A stretch of 64,000 nucleotides of DNA, from contig NZ_CP019113.1 of the NCBI RefSeq assembly GCF_001888805.2, forward strand, positions 3,162,001 to 3,226,000. Reading direction: 5' to 3'. Below are positions 7,668 through 16,961 of this stretch, one piece after another. Below the pieces are notes generated by a model. It saw only the letters and a program-made list of their open reading frames with translations, was not told where the DNA came from and did no database searches. The stretch is from Enterobacter sp. SA187 (lineage in GTDB: Bacteria > Pseudomonadota > Gammaproteobacteria > Enterobacterales > Enterobacteriaceae). Positions within the stretch are counted from its first letter, which is position 1; each line of letters starts with the position of its first letter. Made by a program: the position numbers and the translations under genes.

Positions 7668-8882
7668 ATGAAGATTGTTAGTGCTGAAGTATTTGTTACC
7701 TGTCCAGGGCGAAATTTTGTCACGCTGAAAATCACCACCGATGACGGCATTACCGGGCTGGGGGATGCGACGCTTAACGGGCGCGAGCTTTCTGTGGCCT
7801 CTTATCTGAAAGATCATGTCTGTCCGCAGCTGGTGGGACGAGACGCGCACCGTATCGAAGACATCTGGCAGTTCTTCTATAAAGGCGCGTACTGGCGTCG
7901 TGGCCCGGTCACCATGTCGGCGATTTCAGCCGTTGATACAGCGCTGTGGGACATCAAAGCCAAAGCCGCTGGTATGCCGCTGTATCAGTTGCTGGGCGGC
8001 GCATCCCGCGATGGGGTGATGGTTTACTGTCATACCACCGGCCATTCCGTTGATGATGTGCTGGAAGACTATGCCCGTCACAAGGAGATGGGCTTTAAGG
8101 CAATACGCGTACAGTGCGGCGTGCCGGGGATGAAAACCACCTATGGCATGTCGAAGGGCAAGGGCCTGGCCTACGAACCAGCCACCAAAGGGCAGTGGCC
8201 GGAAGAGCAGTTGTGGTCGACGGAAAAATACCTCGATTTCACGCCGTCGCTGTTTGCCGCCGTGCGCGAAAAATTCGGCTTTAACGAGCATCTGCTGCAT
8301 GACATGCACCACCGTCTGACGCCCATCGAAGCGGCGCGCTTTGGCAAGAGCATCGAAGAGTACCGTCTGTTCTGGATGGAAGATCCGACCCCGGCAGAAA
8401 ATCAGGAGTGCTTCCGCCTGATCCGCCAGCATACCGTGACGCCCATTGCCGTGGGTGAAGTATTTAACAGCATCTGGGACTGCAAACAGCTGATTGAAGA
8501 GCAGCTGATCGACTATATCCGCACCACCATTACCCATGCGGGCGGCATTACCGGTATGCGTCGTATCGCTGATTTTGCCTCTTTATATCAGGTGCGCACC
8601 GGCTCCCACGGCCCGTCGGATCTGTCGCCCATTTGCCACGCTGCCGCGCTGCATTTCGATTTGTGGGTACCGAACTTTGGCGTACAGGAATATATGGGTT
8701 ATTCGGAGCAAATGCTGGAAGTCTTCCCGCATAACTGGACGTTTGATAACGGCTATATGCATCCGGGAGATAAACCGGGCCTTGGCATTGAGTTTGATGA
8801 AAAACTGGCGGCGAAATATCCCTACGATCCCGCTTATTTACCTGTCGCGCGACTGGAAGATGGCACGCTCTGGAACTGGTAA
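7668..8882 (+). CDS. rspA: D-mannonate dehydratase-type enolase-superfamily protein RspA
   Basis: 404 residues, exactly the E. coli RspA length, and near-identical by eye in most segments. The enolase-superfamily barrel carries the metal-ligand region HDMHHRLT, then MEDPTP and VGEVFNS, and the GSHGPSD loop that supplies the catalytic His. Characterised RspA/ManD enzymes dehydrate D-mannonate (and weakly D-gluconate) to 2-keto-3-deoxy sugar acid; overexpression in E. coli lowers RpoS, hence the name 'starvation sensing'. A Shine-Dalgarno (GAAGCAGGAA) precedes the ATG. It is the first gene of a run with a transporter, rspB, ydfJ and ydfI. Confidence 0.96.
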   Translation: MKIVSAEVFVTCPGRNFVTLKITTDDGITGLGDATLNGRELSVASYLKDHVCPQLVGRDAHRIEDIWQFFYKGAYWRRGPVTMSAISAVDTALWDIKAKAAGMPLYQLLGGASRDGVMVYCHTTGHSVDDVLEDYARHKEMGFKAIRVQCGVPGMKTTYGMSKGKGLAYEPATKGQWPEEQLWSTEKYLDFTPSLFAAVREKFGFNEHLLHDMHHRLTPIEAARFGKSIEEYRLFWMEDPTPAENQECFRLIRQHTVTPIAVGEVFNSIWDCKQLIEEQLIDYIRTTITHAGGITGMRRIADFASLYQVRTGSHGPSDLSPICHAAALHFDLWVPNFGVQEYMGYSEQMLEVFPHNWTFDNGYMHPGDKPGLGIEFDEKLAAKYPYDPAYLPVARLEDGTLWNW

Positions 8883-8946
8883 TAAACAGATAATCGTCAG
8901 CCAGGGAAGGCCATAATATCCACCCTACACGAAAGGTAATTATGTG

Positions 8947-10281
8947 ATGGTCAGTTCAGTCGATATAAAAAGCGATGGTGATAATACCCCATTAATTCGG
9001 CGTGTTGCGTCTGCGTCTGCCATTGGCACCGCAGCAGAATATTATGATTTCTTTGCCTACGGCACGGCGGCGGTGCTCTTTTTTGGACACTTATTTTTTC
9101 CAAGCGATGATCCTTTAATCAGTACCCTGGCGGCTTTTGCTACCTATGCTGTGGGATTTCTGGCGCGTCCATTGGGCGGCATTGTATTTGGTCATATTGG
9201 CGATAAAGTTGGACGCAAAAAGGCGCTTGTCATCACCATCCTTATTGTGGGGTTAGGGACATTCTGTATTGGGCTGCTCCCGACCTACGAGAAAATCGGT
9301 ATCTGGGCACCTGTGCTGTTAATTTTAATCCGTATCCTTCAGGGCTTTGGCGTCGGAGGTGAACAGGCCGGGGCGGTACTGATGACGGCAGAATATTCTG
9401 CTCCAGAGCGGCGCGGATTCTTCGCCAGTTGGGTGCAGATCGGCGCGCCGGTCGGTTTTTTATTGCCGCTGGCATTATTTGCTATCCTGAACGCCACGCT
9501 CACTGCAGAAGCCATGATGGATTACGGCTGGCGTATTCCATTCCTGCTTAGCTTACTGTTGGTGATCGTGGGACTGTTTATTCGACTCCGTATTGATGAG
9601 TCGCCGGTATTTGCCCAAATCCGCCAAACGAAGGCCGAGGAGTCACGTCCGTTGGTTGAGGTGATCCGCGATTACCCCGGCATTGTGACAAAAGGCGTCT
9701 GCGCCAAATTGATCGAAGCCTGCACCTTTGCCATGTTTACCGTTATCGTGCTGGCCTATGGCAAGGCGAATAATCTCGACGCCAATATCCTGATGGAAAC
9801 GATGATTGTCGCCGTTATTCTGGAAGTGATCGCCATTCCACTGATGGGCGCGCTGTGCGACAAAATAGGACGCAAGCCGGTTTATATTACTGGTGCATTA
9901 CTCCAGGTCATTATGATTGTGCCGTTCTTTCTGGCTATTAATCAGGACAGTTTCTGGCTCACGCAGTTAGTGATGATCATTGTACTCAGCGTCGGTCACA
10001 GTATGTGTTATGCGCCACAAGCCTCTTATTTCCCGGAGTTATTCCCGACACATATTCGTTGTAGCGGCATCGCGTTAATCTGGCAAATAGGTTCATTAAT
10101 CGGTAGCGGAGTATTAGGTCTGGTGGCAGTGAAAATATTACAGGTTACTGGTGGGCATTATTACGGCCTGGCAGCCTACGTCATTGTGCTTGGTATTGTG
10201 TCCATTATTGGCCTTTTGTTAATGCCCGAGACAGCACCTTCCAGGCGAGACGCTGAATACCACGAATGGCAGCAACATTAA
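8947..10281 (+). CDS. MFS transporter, metabolite:H+ symporter (MHS) family
   Basis: About 444 residues from the ATG at 8947; a GTG one codon earlier is also possible. Twelve hydrophobic segments, a GDKVGRKKAL loop between helices 2 and 3, and CDKIGRKPVYITG between 8 and 9 are the duplicated MFS signatures. The opening ASAIGTAAEYYDFFAYGTAAVLFF and LPTYEKIGIWAPVLLILIR are typical of the MHS family (KgtP/ShiA/ProP-like); read these only as residue landmarks. Located between rspA and rspB, it probably imports the sugar acid that the rsp enzymes use. K-12 lacks a gene at this position. Confidence 0.88.
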   Translation: MVSSVDIKSDGDNTPLIRRVASASAIGTAAEYYDFFAYGTAAVLFFGHLFFPSDDPLISTLAAFATYAVGFLARPLGGIVFGHIGDKVGRKKALVITILIVGLGTFCIGLLPTYEKIGIWAPVLLILIRILQGFGVGGEQAGAVLMTAEYSAPERRGFFASWVQIGAPVGFLLPLALFAILNATLTAEAMMDYGWRIPFLLSLLLVIVGLFIRLRIDESPVFAQIRQTKAEESRPLVEVIRDYPGIVTKGVCAKLIEACTFAMFTVIVLAYGKANNLDANILMETMIVAVILEVIAIPLMGALCDKIGRKPVYITGALLQVIMIVPFFLAINQDSFWLTQLVMIIVLSVGHSMCYAPQASYFPELFPTHIRCSGIALIWQIGSLIGSGVLGLVAVKILQVTGGHYYGLAAYVIVLGIVSIIGLLLMPETAPSRRDAEYHEWQQH

Positions 10282-10339
10282 TATTCCGGCAAGTCATTTA
10301 TAGCGCATTTGCTGACGAATTATTCAGAGAGTAATGACC

Positions 10340-11359
10340 ATGAAAAGTATCGTGATTGAAACACCCAATAAGCTGCTGATTGACGAACGCCCGTTACCAG
10401 AACCCGCAGCGGGTGAAGTGCGCGTCAAAATAAAACTGGCCGGTATTTGCGGCTCCGACAGCCATATTTACCGTGGTCATAACCCCTTTGCGAAATACCC
10501 GCGGGTGATTGGCCATGAATTCTTCGGCGTCATCGATGCCGTGGGCGAGGGCGTTGACGCCGGACGGCTGTGCGAGCGCGTGTCGGTCGACCCGGTGATC
10601 AGCTGCGGGCACTGCTATCCGTGCTCGGTCGGCAAGCCGAATGTCTGTACCTCGCTGGTGGTGCTGGGCGTGCACCGCGACGGCGGTTTCAGTGAATATG
10701 CGGCAGTCCCTGCGAAAAACGCCTGGCCGATCCCGGATACCATCGCCGATAAACAGGCGGTGATGGTTGAACCGTTCACCATTGCGGCGAACGTTACCGG
10801 CCAGATTAATCCCGGCGAGAACGACATCGCCCTGATCTACGGCGCAGGCCCGATGGGGCTGACCACCGTACAGGCGCTGAAAGGCGTCTACCGGGTGAAG
10901 CAGGTTATCGTTACCGACCGCATCGAAGAACGGCTGGAGATGGCGAAACGCAGCGGCGCGGATCTGGTGATCAACAACGGCAACGCCTCATTGCAGGATG
11001 CGCTGGATGCACAGGGCATTAAGCCGACCATCATTATTGACGCCGCCTGTCATCCGTCGATATTGCAGGAAGCCATCGGTCTGGCATCCCCCGCGGCGCG
11101 AATCGTGATTATGGGCTTTTCCAGCGAACCTTCACAAATCGTGCAGCAGGGCATTACCGGCAAAGAGCTGTCGATATTTTCATCGCGCCTGAACGCGCAC
11201 AAATTCCCGGTGGTGATCGACTGGATACGCAGGGGGCTTATCGATCCTGACAAGCTTGTCACTCATACCTTTGACTATCAGCAGGTTACCGACGCCATTG
11301 ACGTGTTCGAGAAAGACCAGCGGCAGTGCTGCAAGGTCTTACTGACGTTCCCGCAATAA
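10340..11359 (+). CDS. rspB: Zinc-type medium-chain alcohol dehydrogenase RspB
   Basis: 339 residues from ATG 10340, the E. coli length; an ATG two codons upstream (10334) is also in frame. Catalytic zinc ligands sit in GICGSDSH (Cys) and GHEFFG (His-Glu), and the structural zinc lobe is CGHCYPCSVGKPNVC. The Rossmann motif is YGAGPMGL. The family oxidises polyols or reduces sugar acids with NAD(H); RspB is reported as an L-gulonate-type dehydrogenase relative, but its exact substrate in this strain is inferred. It is transcribed with the flanking MFS genes. Confidence 0.94.
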   Translation: MKSIVIETPNKLLIDERPLPEPAAGEVRVKIKLAGICGSDSHIYRGHNPFAKYPRVIGHEFFGVIDAVGEGVDAGRLCERVSVDPVISCGHCYPCSVGKPNVCTSLVVLGVHRDGGFSEYAAVPAKNAWPIPDTIADKQAVMVEPFTIAANVTGQINPGENDIALIYGAGPMGLTTVQALKGVYRVKQVIVTDRIEERLEMAKRSGADLVINNGNASLQDALDAQGIKPTIIIDAACHPSILQEAIGLASPAARIVIMGFSSEPSQIVQQGITGKELSIFSSRLNAHKFPVVIDWIRRGLIDPDKLVTHTFDYQQVTDAIDVFEKDQRQCCKVLLTFPQ

Positions 11360-11413
11360 CAACAATAAATGCGAGTGAGTGGTACGCATCTTACTATTTC
11401 AGAGATAGCCATT

Positions 11414-12790
11414 ATGACCCAAGTAAACAATGAAAGAACGACGTCCGACCTGGTGAAAGCCGCCGTTTCTGGCTGGCTGGGTACCGCGCTTGAGTTTATG
11501 GATTTCCAGCTCTACTCCCTCGGGGCGGCGCTGGTGTTTCATGAAATCTTCTTCCCGGAGCAGTCGGCGGCGATGGCGCTGATCCTGGCGATGGGAACCT
11601 ATGGCGCAGGCTACGTCGCGCGTATTGTCGGCGCATTTTTCTTCGGCAAAATGGGCGACCGCATCGGGCGTAAAAAAGTGCTGTTCATCACCATCACCAT
11701 GATGGGGATCTGTACCACGCTTATCGGCGTGCTGCCGACCTACGCGCAGATTGGTATTTTCGCGCCGGTGCTGCTGGTGACGCTGCGTATCATTCAGGGG
11801 CTGGGCGCGGGGGCGGAGATCTCCGGCGCGGGTACCATGCTGGCGGAGTATGCGCCGAAGGGCAAACGCGGGATCATCTCCTCGCTGGTGGCGATGGGCA
11901 CCAACTGCGGCACGCTGAGCGCCACCGCGATCTGGGCCTTTATGTTCTTCGTGCTGGATCGGGAAGAACTGGTAGCCTGGGGCTGGCGTATCCCGTTCCT
12001 CGCCAGCGTGGTGGTGATGATTTTCGCCATCTGGCTGCGCATGAATTTGAAAGAAAGTCCGGTGTTTGAGCAGGTTAACGAAGGGGAAAGTATTCCTGCG
12101 AAAGTGCAGGCATCTGAAACCACCCTCGGGGCGATGTTCAGCAGTAAAACCTTTTGGCTGGCGACCGGCCTGCGTTTTGGTCAGGCAGGTAATTCCGGGC
12201 TGATCCAGACCTTCCTTGCCGGTTATCTGGTGCAGACCCTGCTGTTTAATAAGAGCATCCCGACGGACGCGCTGATGATCAGCTCGATTCTGGGCTTTCT
12301 CACCATCCCGCTGCTGGGCTGGCTGTCGGACAAGATTGGCCGCCGCCTGCCGTATATCCTGCTGAATATCTCGGCTATTGTGCTGGCGTACCCGATGATT
12401 TCAATCATCGTGGATAACAGCTATACACCGGGCGTGATCATGGCGTCGATTATTGTCATCCATAATTTCGCGGTGCTCGGTCTGTTCGCCCTGGAAAACA
12501 TCACTATGGCCGAGATGTTCGGCTCGCGTAACCGCTTTACCCGGATGGCGATCTCCAAAGAGGCTGGCGGTCTGGTGGCGGTAGGCTTCGGCCCGGTGCT
12601 GGCGGGGATCTTCTGTAACATGACCGGTTCCTGGTGGCCCATCGTCGCGATGATGATGGTCTACTCGGTGATTGGTCTGGTCTCCGCCATCCTGATGCCG
12701 GAAGTGCGCGACCGTGACCTGAGCATTCGTGAAGATGCCGCAGAGAAAAGGGCGCAGCAGAGCGTGGCGGGTGTACGTCGTCCGGTCTGA
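11414..12790 (+). CDS. ydfJ: YdfJ, MHS-family MFS transporter
   Basis: 458 residues from the ATG at 11414; the frame extends upstream to 11369 but MTQVNNERTT looks like the true N-terminus. Typical MFS loops are present: GDRIGRKKVL after helix 2 and SDKIGRRLPY after helix 8. The body matches E. coli YdfJ closely. In K-12, ydfJ is the gene truncated at its 5' end by the Qin prophage; here it is full length and follows rspB directly. Proposed role: uptake of the sugar acid processed by YdfI/RspA/RspB. It is followed by a strong terminator. Confidence 0.9.
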   Translation: MTQVNNERTTSDLVKAAVSGWLGTALEFMDFQLYSLGAALVFHEIFFPEQSAAMALILAMGTYGAGYVARIVGAFFFGKMGDRIGRKKVLFITITMMGICTTLIGVLPTYAQIGIFAPVLLVTLRIIQGLGAGAEISGAGTMLAEYAPKGKRGIISSLVAMGTNCGTLSATAIWAFMFFVLDREELVAWGWRIPFLASVVVMIFAIWLRMNLKESPVFEQVNEGESIPAKVQASETTLGAMFSSKTFWLATGLRFGQAGNSGLIQTFLAGYLVQTLLFNKSIPTDALMISSILGFLTIPLLGWLSDKIGRRLPYILLNISAIVLAYPMISIIVDNSYTPGVIMASIIVIHNFAVLGLFALENITMAEMFGSRNRFTRMAISKEAGGLVAVGFGPVLAGIFCNMTGSWWPIVAMMMVYSVIGLVSAILMPEVRDRDLSIREDAAEKRAQQSVAGVRRPV

Positions 12791-12807
12791 CTAAGCATCG
12801 CATAACC

Positions 12808-12844
12808 ATGCAGGCGCTGAATGATTAAAGCGCCTGCATTTTGA
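12808..12844 (+). terminator. Terminator after ydfJ
   Basis: An 11-bp perfect stem (ATGCAGGCGCT 12808-12818 with AGCGCCTGCAT 12829-12839), a 10-nt loop, then TTTTG. It separates ydfJ from ydfI, so ydfI should start from its own promoter within 12845-12964. Confidence 0.7.
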
Positions 12845-12964
12845 TACATTTAGTTACCATTCTAGTTGGTGTAGTCAGCAAATCCTGTTTCAGGTCAACA
12901 TTCCGCTGACGGGCATCCGTCATCTTATGGACCAGTGTTTCATTTAATAAGACGAGTCTCATCC

Positions 12965-14422
12965 ATGGAAAACAGACTGTTAAACGCGAAAGCCACGTTA
13001 CCGGCTTACGATCGTAATGCGCTGGTGCCGCGCATTGTGCACCTCGGTTTTGGCGCGTTCCATCGCGCACACCAGGCGGTGTATACCGATATTCTGGCCG
13101 CAGAACACCACAGCGACTGGGGCTACTGCGAGGTGAATCTGATTGGCGGCGAGCAGCAGATCGCCGACCTTAACGCGCAGGACAAGCTTTATACCGTGGC
13201 GGAAATGTCCGCTGACGCCTGGACCGCCCGCGTCGTCGGCGTGGTGAAACGCGCGCTGCATGCGCAGGTCGATGGTCTGGAAGCCGTGCTGGCGGCACTG
13301 TGTGAGCCGCAGGTGGCGATTGTCTCCCTGACCATCACCGAAAAAGGCTACTGCCACTCCCCGGCGACCGGGCAACTGATGCTCGATCACCCATTTATTG
13401 TCGCCGATCTGCAAAACCCGCAGCAGCCGAAGTCCGCGCCCGGGGTGATTGTCGAAGCGCTGGCGCGCCGCAAAGCCGCCGGTCTCAATGGCTTCACCGT
13501 AATGTCCTGCGACAACATGCCGGAAAACGGCCATGTGATGCGCAATGTGATCACCGCCTATGCCCGCGCGGTGGATGCAAATCTCGCCGACTGGATCGAC
13601 ACTCACGTCACTTTCCCGTCCACCATGGTGGACCGCATTGTTCCGGCGGTAACCGCCGAAACCCTGGATAAAATCGGGCAGCTCACCGGTGTGCGCGATC
13701 CGGCTGGCGTGGCCTGCGAGCCGTTCCGTCAGTGGGTGGTGGAAGATAACTTTGTGGCCGGACGTCCGGCGTGGGAAAAAGCCGGAGCCGAGCTGGTGGC
13801 GGATGTGCTGCCGTTTGAGGAGATGAAACTGCGTATGCTGAACGGCAGCCACTCCTTCCTCGCCTGGCTGGGTTATCTGGCGGGTTATCAGCATATCAAC
13901 GAGTGTATGGAAGATGATAATTATCGCCGGGCTGCGCACAAGCTGATGTTACAGGAGCAGGCCCCGACGCTGAGCGTGCAGGGTGTGGATCTGGCGCATT
14001 ATGCCGACATGCTGATCGCCCGCTACAGCAACACCGCGCTGCGTCACCGTACCTGGCAGATCGCCATGGACGGCAGCCAGAAACTGCCGCAGCGTATGCT
14101 GGACTCGGTACGCTGGCATCTGGTGCATAACAGTGACTTCCGGCTGCTGGCGCTGGGTGTGGCGGGCTGGATGCGTTACGTCGGCGGTGTGGACGAGCAG
14201 GGGCAGCCGATTGAAGTCTGCGATCCGCTGCTTTCGGTCATTCAGCAGGCGGTGAAGGGCAGTGCAGAAGGGGAAGAACGGGTGAAAGCGCTGCTGGGCA
14301 TAGAGGCGATTTTCGGCAACGAACTGCCCCATGAACATGCGTTTGTCAGTGAAGTGAATCGCGCGTACCAGTTGCTGTTACGCCAGGGGGCGAAAGCCAC
14401 GGTGGCGCAGTACGCGGCATAA
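12965..14422 (+). CDS. ydfI: YdfI, mannitol dehydrogenase-family oxidoreductase
   Basis: 485 residues from ATG 12965 (E. coli YdfI 486). The N-terminus HLGFGAFHRAHQAVYTD is the NAD-binding signature of the long-chain mannitol/fructuronate/altronate dehydrogenase family, and the C-terminal domain contains the catalytic stretch LRMLNGSHSFLAWLGYLAG with the expected Lys/Asn/His set. It probably interconverts D-mannonate and D-fructuronate or a similar sugar-acid pair, consistent with a neighbour (RspA) acting on D-mannonate. The annotated longer frame from 12935 has no Shine-Dalgarno at its start. Confidence 0.93.
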   Translation: MENRLLNAKATLPAYDRNALVPRIVHLGFGAFHRAHQAVYTDILAAEHHSDWGYCEVNLIGGEQQIADLNAQDKLYTVAEMSADAWTARVVGVVKRALHAQVDGLEAVLAALCEPQVAIVSLTITEKGYCHSPATGQLMLDHPFIVADLQNPQQPKSAPGVIVEALARRKAAGLNGFTVMSCDNMPENGHVMRNVITAYARAVDANLADWIDTHVTFPSTMVDRIVPAVTAETLDKIGQLTGVRDPAGVACEPFRQWVVEDNFVAGRPAWEKAGAELVADVLPFEEMKLRMLNGSHSFLAWLGYLAGYQHINECMEDDNYRRAAHKLMLQEQAPTLSVQGVDLAHYADMLIARYSNTALRHRTWQIAMDGSQKLPQRMLDSVRWHLVHNSDFRLLALGVAGWMRYVGGVDEQGQPIEVCDPLLSVIQQAVKGSAEGEERVKALLGIEAIFGNELPHEHAFVSEVNRAYQLLLRQGAKATVAQYAA

Positions 14423-14430
14423 CGTAAAAA

Positions 14431-14573
14431 GCCGGGTGGCGGCGATGCCTTACCCGACCTACTTATTACGATTTTATCGCTCACATGCCGGGTGGCGGCT
14501 GTGCCTTACCCGGCCTGGGTTCTGACCACGTCCACATTTCTGTAGGCCCGGCAAGCGAAGCGCCGCCGGGCAC
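14431..14573. repeat. REP/BIME cluster between ydfI and rspR
   Basis: Three palindromic units: GCCGGGTGGCGGC...ACCCGACCT at 14431-14460, a near copy at 14487-14516, and an inverted-type unit TGTAGGCCCGGCAAGCG... at 14541-14573. This is the enterobacterial REP architecture, lying between two convergent genes. Similar units occur at 47758 and 57738. Confidence 0.85.
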
Positions 14574-14585
14574 CACGTCAACCCT

Positions 14586-15272
14586 TTACTCTTCCGTAAA
14601 CCACTCGCGGTTTTCCTGGCGGATCAACTGTACGGTTTCGCCGATCTCCTGCAAATGACGCGTCATCGCCCGATCCACGCCCTCCACATCCTTTTTCTCC
14701 AGCGCGGCAAAAATATCCAGATGCTGGCTGAGGAGTTTTTCAGGCGGCGAGACGTGATCAAGGCTCATGTAGCGCACCCGATCCATGGTCGCTTTAATAT
14801 TTTCGATGGTGTCCCAAGCCAGCTGGCAGTCGGCGATCTGCGCCAGTTTCTGATGAAACTCGTCATCCAGCTGAAAGAAATCATTAAGCTGCTTGCGATC
14901 TATAGCGATGCGCTGCTGATGCAGATTCTGCTCAAGCTGATAGCTCTGGCTGTCGTTGATCATCGTGGCCGCGCGGCGGGCGACGGCGCACTCAATGGCC
15001 TGACGCACAAAACAGCCATTGCGCACTTGCTGCATGGATATTTTATTCACATAGCTGCCGCGCTGCGGGCGGATCTGAATAAGACCGTTTTCCGCCAGCT
15101 TAATAAAAGCTTCGCGCACCGGCTGACGTGAAACATCAAAACGCACCGAGACGTCTTTTTCAGACAGCGGCGTTCCGGGGGCGATAAGACAATGCACAAT
15201 ATCCCGGCGCAGAATGCGGTAGATTTGCTGGTTTACAGGCTGGGTTGGATTTAATTGCGTTTCAGCGGCCAT
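14586..15272 (-). CDS. rspR: RspR, GntR/FadR-subfamily repressor
   Basis: 228 residues, same length as E. coli RspR (YdfH) and nearly identical in the DNA-binding half. Winged helix at about residues 15-75 (IYRILRRDIVHCLIAPG ... VSRQPVREAFIKLAENG) and an all-helical FCD effector domain after residue 85 with the metal-binding His/Asp residues (DDEFHQKL, HLDIF). E. coli RspR represses rspAB. Here it faces ydfI across the BIME and probably regulates the whole rsp/ydf set. The motif GTATGGTAG occurs in its own upstream region and near rspA. Confidence 0.95.
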   Translation of the reverse strand: MAAETQLNPTQPVNQQIYRILRRDIVHCLIAPGTPLSEKDVSVRFDVSRQPVREAFIKLAENGLIQIRPQRGSYVNKISMQQVRNGCFVRQAIECAVARRAATMINDSQSYQLEQNLHQQRIAIDRKQLNDFFQLDDEFHQKLAQIADCQLAWDTIENIKATMDRVRYMSLDHVSPPEKLLSQHLDIFAALEKKDVEGVDRAMTRHLQEIGETVQLIRQENREWFTEE

Positions 15273-15365
15273 TCGTTGTGAGTTCTCAGACAGTTAACCC
15301 GGCTACCATACCATTTTTTTTGCGGGCATCCCAGAAGGCGAACGCCTCCGGAACGCCCGGCAGGA

Positions 15366-16220
15366 TCAGTTGCCGTAAACCGCGAGCAGCTCTCTGGCCG
15401 CCAGCTGGCCGAGTGGATTGGCCGCGAACGGGCTGTCGCCGGTCAGCAGATGACGATCTTTATTTACGCTGCCCTTAATATCATCATTGATGATATTCAT
15501 CCCCATCGCTTTTAATTCCTCGCCAAAATACCAGGTCAGATGGCCGGGCATATAGCCCATATCCGGCGTCTGTTTATCGGTGGCATCCGGGAAGGCGCAG
15601 ATAGAATAGCCTTGCAGCGGATTATCGCCGTTGCGCAGCGACAGGAAAGCCGCCGGGCCATGACACAGCGAAATCACGAAGCGATCGTTGCCGATGGCCC
15701 AGCGCAGGGTATCGGCCACCGCGTCGCTTTCTGGCAGCCCGATCAACGCGCCATGACCTCCAGGGATAAACACTGCAGCATAGTCGCTGCTCCCGTTAAG
15801 TCCTTTAACCACATCGGACAGTTTTGCAGGGGACTGGAATCTCGCCTGATGCTTGCGGAAAAAGGGCATAATGCACGTATCCTGACGCGGCATCGCCCAG
15901 TATTCAAACTTAGCCATCTGGCCTGAAACCGTCGCCACGTCAAATTCGAACCCGGCGGCGTGAAGGTGCCAGAGCGGCACCAGCGTTTCAACTGGATGAT
16001 TGCCCGTAGAAAACAAAGCGCCCGTGTCCGTCTTTAGATAACGCTCATCGGCAGCAATCACCAGGATCTTTTTGCCACCCTTATGACGAGTGGGATAATC
16101 GGCATCACTTAAATCGGAAACCTCGCTGGTAAACTCGCCCAGAGAATATTCTGAGGGGAAAAAGGCATTATCTTCAGCATGATCAATTTGTGGCTGTTTA
16201 CTTTTATCGTTACTCATCAC
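15366..16220 (-). CDS. hchA: HchA (Hsp31), glyoxalase III / protein deglycase chaperone
   Basis: 284 residues (E. coli HchA 283). DJ-1/PfpI superfamily: the nucleophile elbow is SLCHGPAAF, with conserved FIPGGHGALIGLPES and HLTWYFGEELK segments. The enzyme converts methylglyoxal to D-lactate without glutathione and acts as a heat-inducible holding chaperone. In E. coli hchA lies elsewhere, next to hprSR; its position here between rspR and a YciG-like gene is part of the accessory block. A second ATG one codon in (16217) is an alternative start. It is not part of an obvious operon. Confidence 0.96.
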   Translation of the reverse strand: MMSNDKSKQPQIDHAEDNAFFPSEYSLGEFTSEVSDLSDADYPTRHKGGKKILVIAADERYLKTDTGALFSTGNHPVETLVPLWHLHAAGFEFDVATVSGQMAKFEYWAMPRQDTCIMPFFRKHQARFQSPAKLSDVVKGLNGSSDYAAVFIPGGHGALIGLPESDAVADTLRWAIGNDRFVISLCHGPAAFLSLRNGDNPLQGYSICAFPDATDKQTPDMGYMPGHLTWYFGEELKAMGMNIINDDIKGSVNKDRHLLTGDSPFAANPLGQLAARELLAVYGN

Positions 16221-16401
16221 TCATCCTCGCTGATATAGCATCAATTACTGTGTGATTAATTATATGCCATGTACAACGATGCAGTGACCAGGAAAAATCC
16301 CTTTAAATATAAAAGCCTTATATTTACTTTGTGTGAGGATATTTCATATAAAATTCAAGGGATCAGGCGAGGTGAGTAGGGAGGAGTAAATAATACATAC
16401 G

Positions 16402-16438
16402 CCAAAACGGCAACCCTAATGATTAAATCAGGGTCGCC
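16402..16438 (-). terminator. Hairpin downstream of the yciG-like gene
   Basis: A 12-bp stem with two G-T pairs (16409-16438), and on the minus strand GTTTTGG follows. It is 87 bp past the yciG-like stop, so that transcript would have a 3' UTR. The U-run is short, making this a moderate candidate. The rest of 16221-16524 shows only AT-rich upstream sequence for hchA. Confidence 0.45.
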
Positions 16439-16524
16439 GCTACTGGCTGTTTCAGGATAATATGTAACTCATTAAAAATGCATTTTCACATTTTTAATTT
16501 TTACATTATATCATGTCTGAAACG

Positions 16525-16704
16525 CTATTCGGATTTTCTTCCGCCGCCATGGCTGTTTTGTCCGCCTTTTTTACCTGCTTCGGAAGCTTTTTGCTGATCG
16601 TTTTTGAAATTCCCGCCGCTATGCTGGCCGCCTTTGCGACCTGCTTCTGATGCCTTTTCTTTATCTTCCGCGAAATTACCAGAACCGCCACGATGTTCAG
16701 TCAT
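16525..16704 (-). CDS. YciG/YmdF-like KGG-repeat stress protein
   Basis: 59 residues from the ATG at 16704, preceded by AAAGAGGAAATAT (strong Shine-Dalgarno). It contains the two KGG-type repeats seen in E. coli YciG: ASEAGRKGGQHSGGNF and ASEAGKKGGQNSHGG. It is Gly-, Lys- and Glu-rich and probably disordered. In E. coli yciG is RpoS-dependent and affects motility and stress survival. This copy is next to hchA rather than in the yciGFE operon, so it is a paralogue. Function is inferred from family only. Confidence 0.9.
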   Translation of the reverse strand: MTEHRGGSGNFAEDKEKASEAGRKGGQHSGGNFKNDQQKASEAGKKGGQNSHGGGRKSE

Positions 16705-16961
16705 ATATATTTCCTCTTTAGATAAAATAATTTGCAGTGGGAAAAAGCACACTGCGCCATGACAACGCTATTAAATGTAGCTCAGCCTCATAAAATAACA
16801 AGCGAGAAGTCCGCCAGAAATATCACACTAAGACAATTCCTATAAAGATATATTCTCCCTGGACGATAATTGCAGATGCGGTTTATAGTTACATAAAGAG
16901 CTGTAAAACAGGGTGTTATCGTCTGGCTAAAATTACATTACAGTGAATTTACAGGTGACGC

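Noticed and set aside
14431..14573. CRISPR-like repeats
   Set aside because: The units are palindromic REP sequences at irregular spacing, with no spacers; no CRISPR array was found anywhere in the window.
15273..15365. Terminator between hchA and rspR
   Set aside because: A GC-rich inverted segment is present (GGCGAACGCC) but the U-run lies on the wrong side for a leftward transcript.
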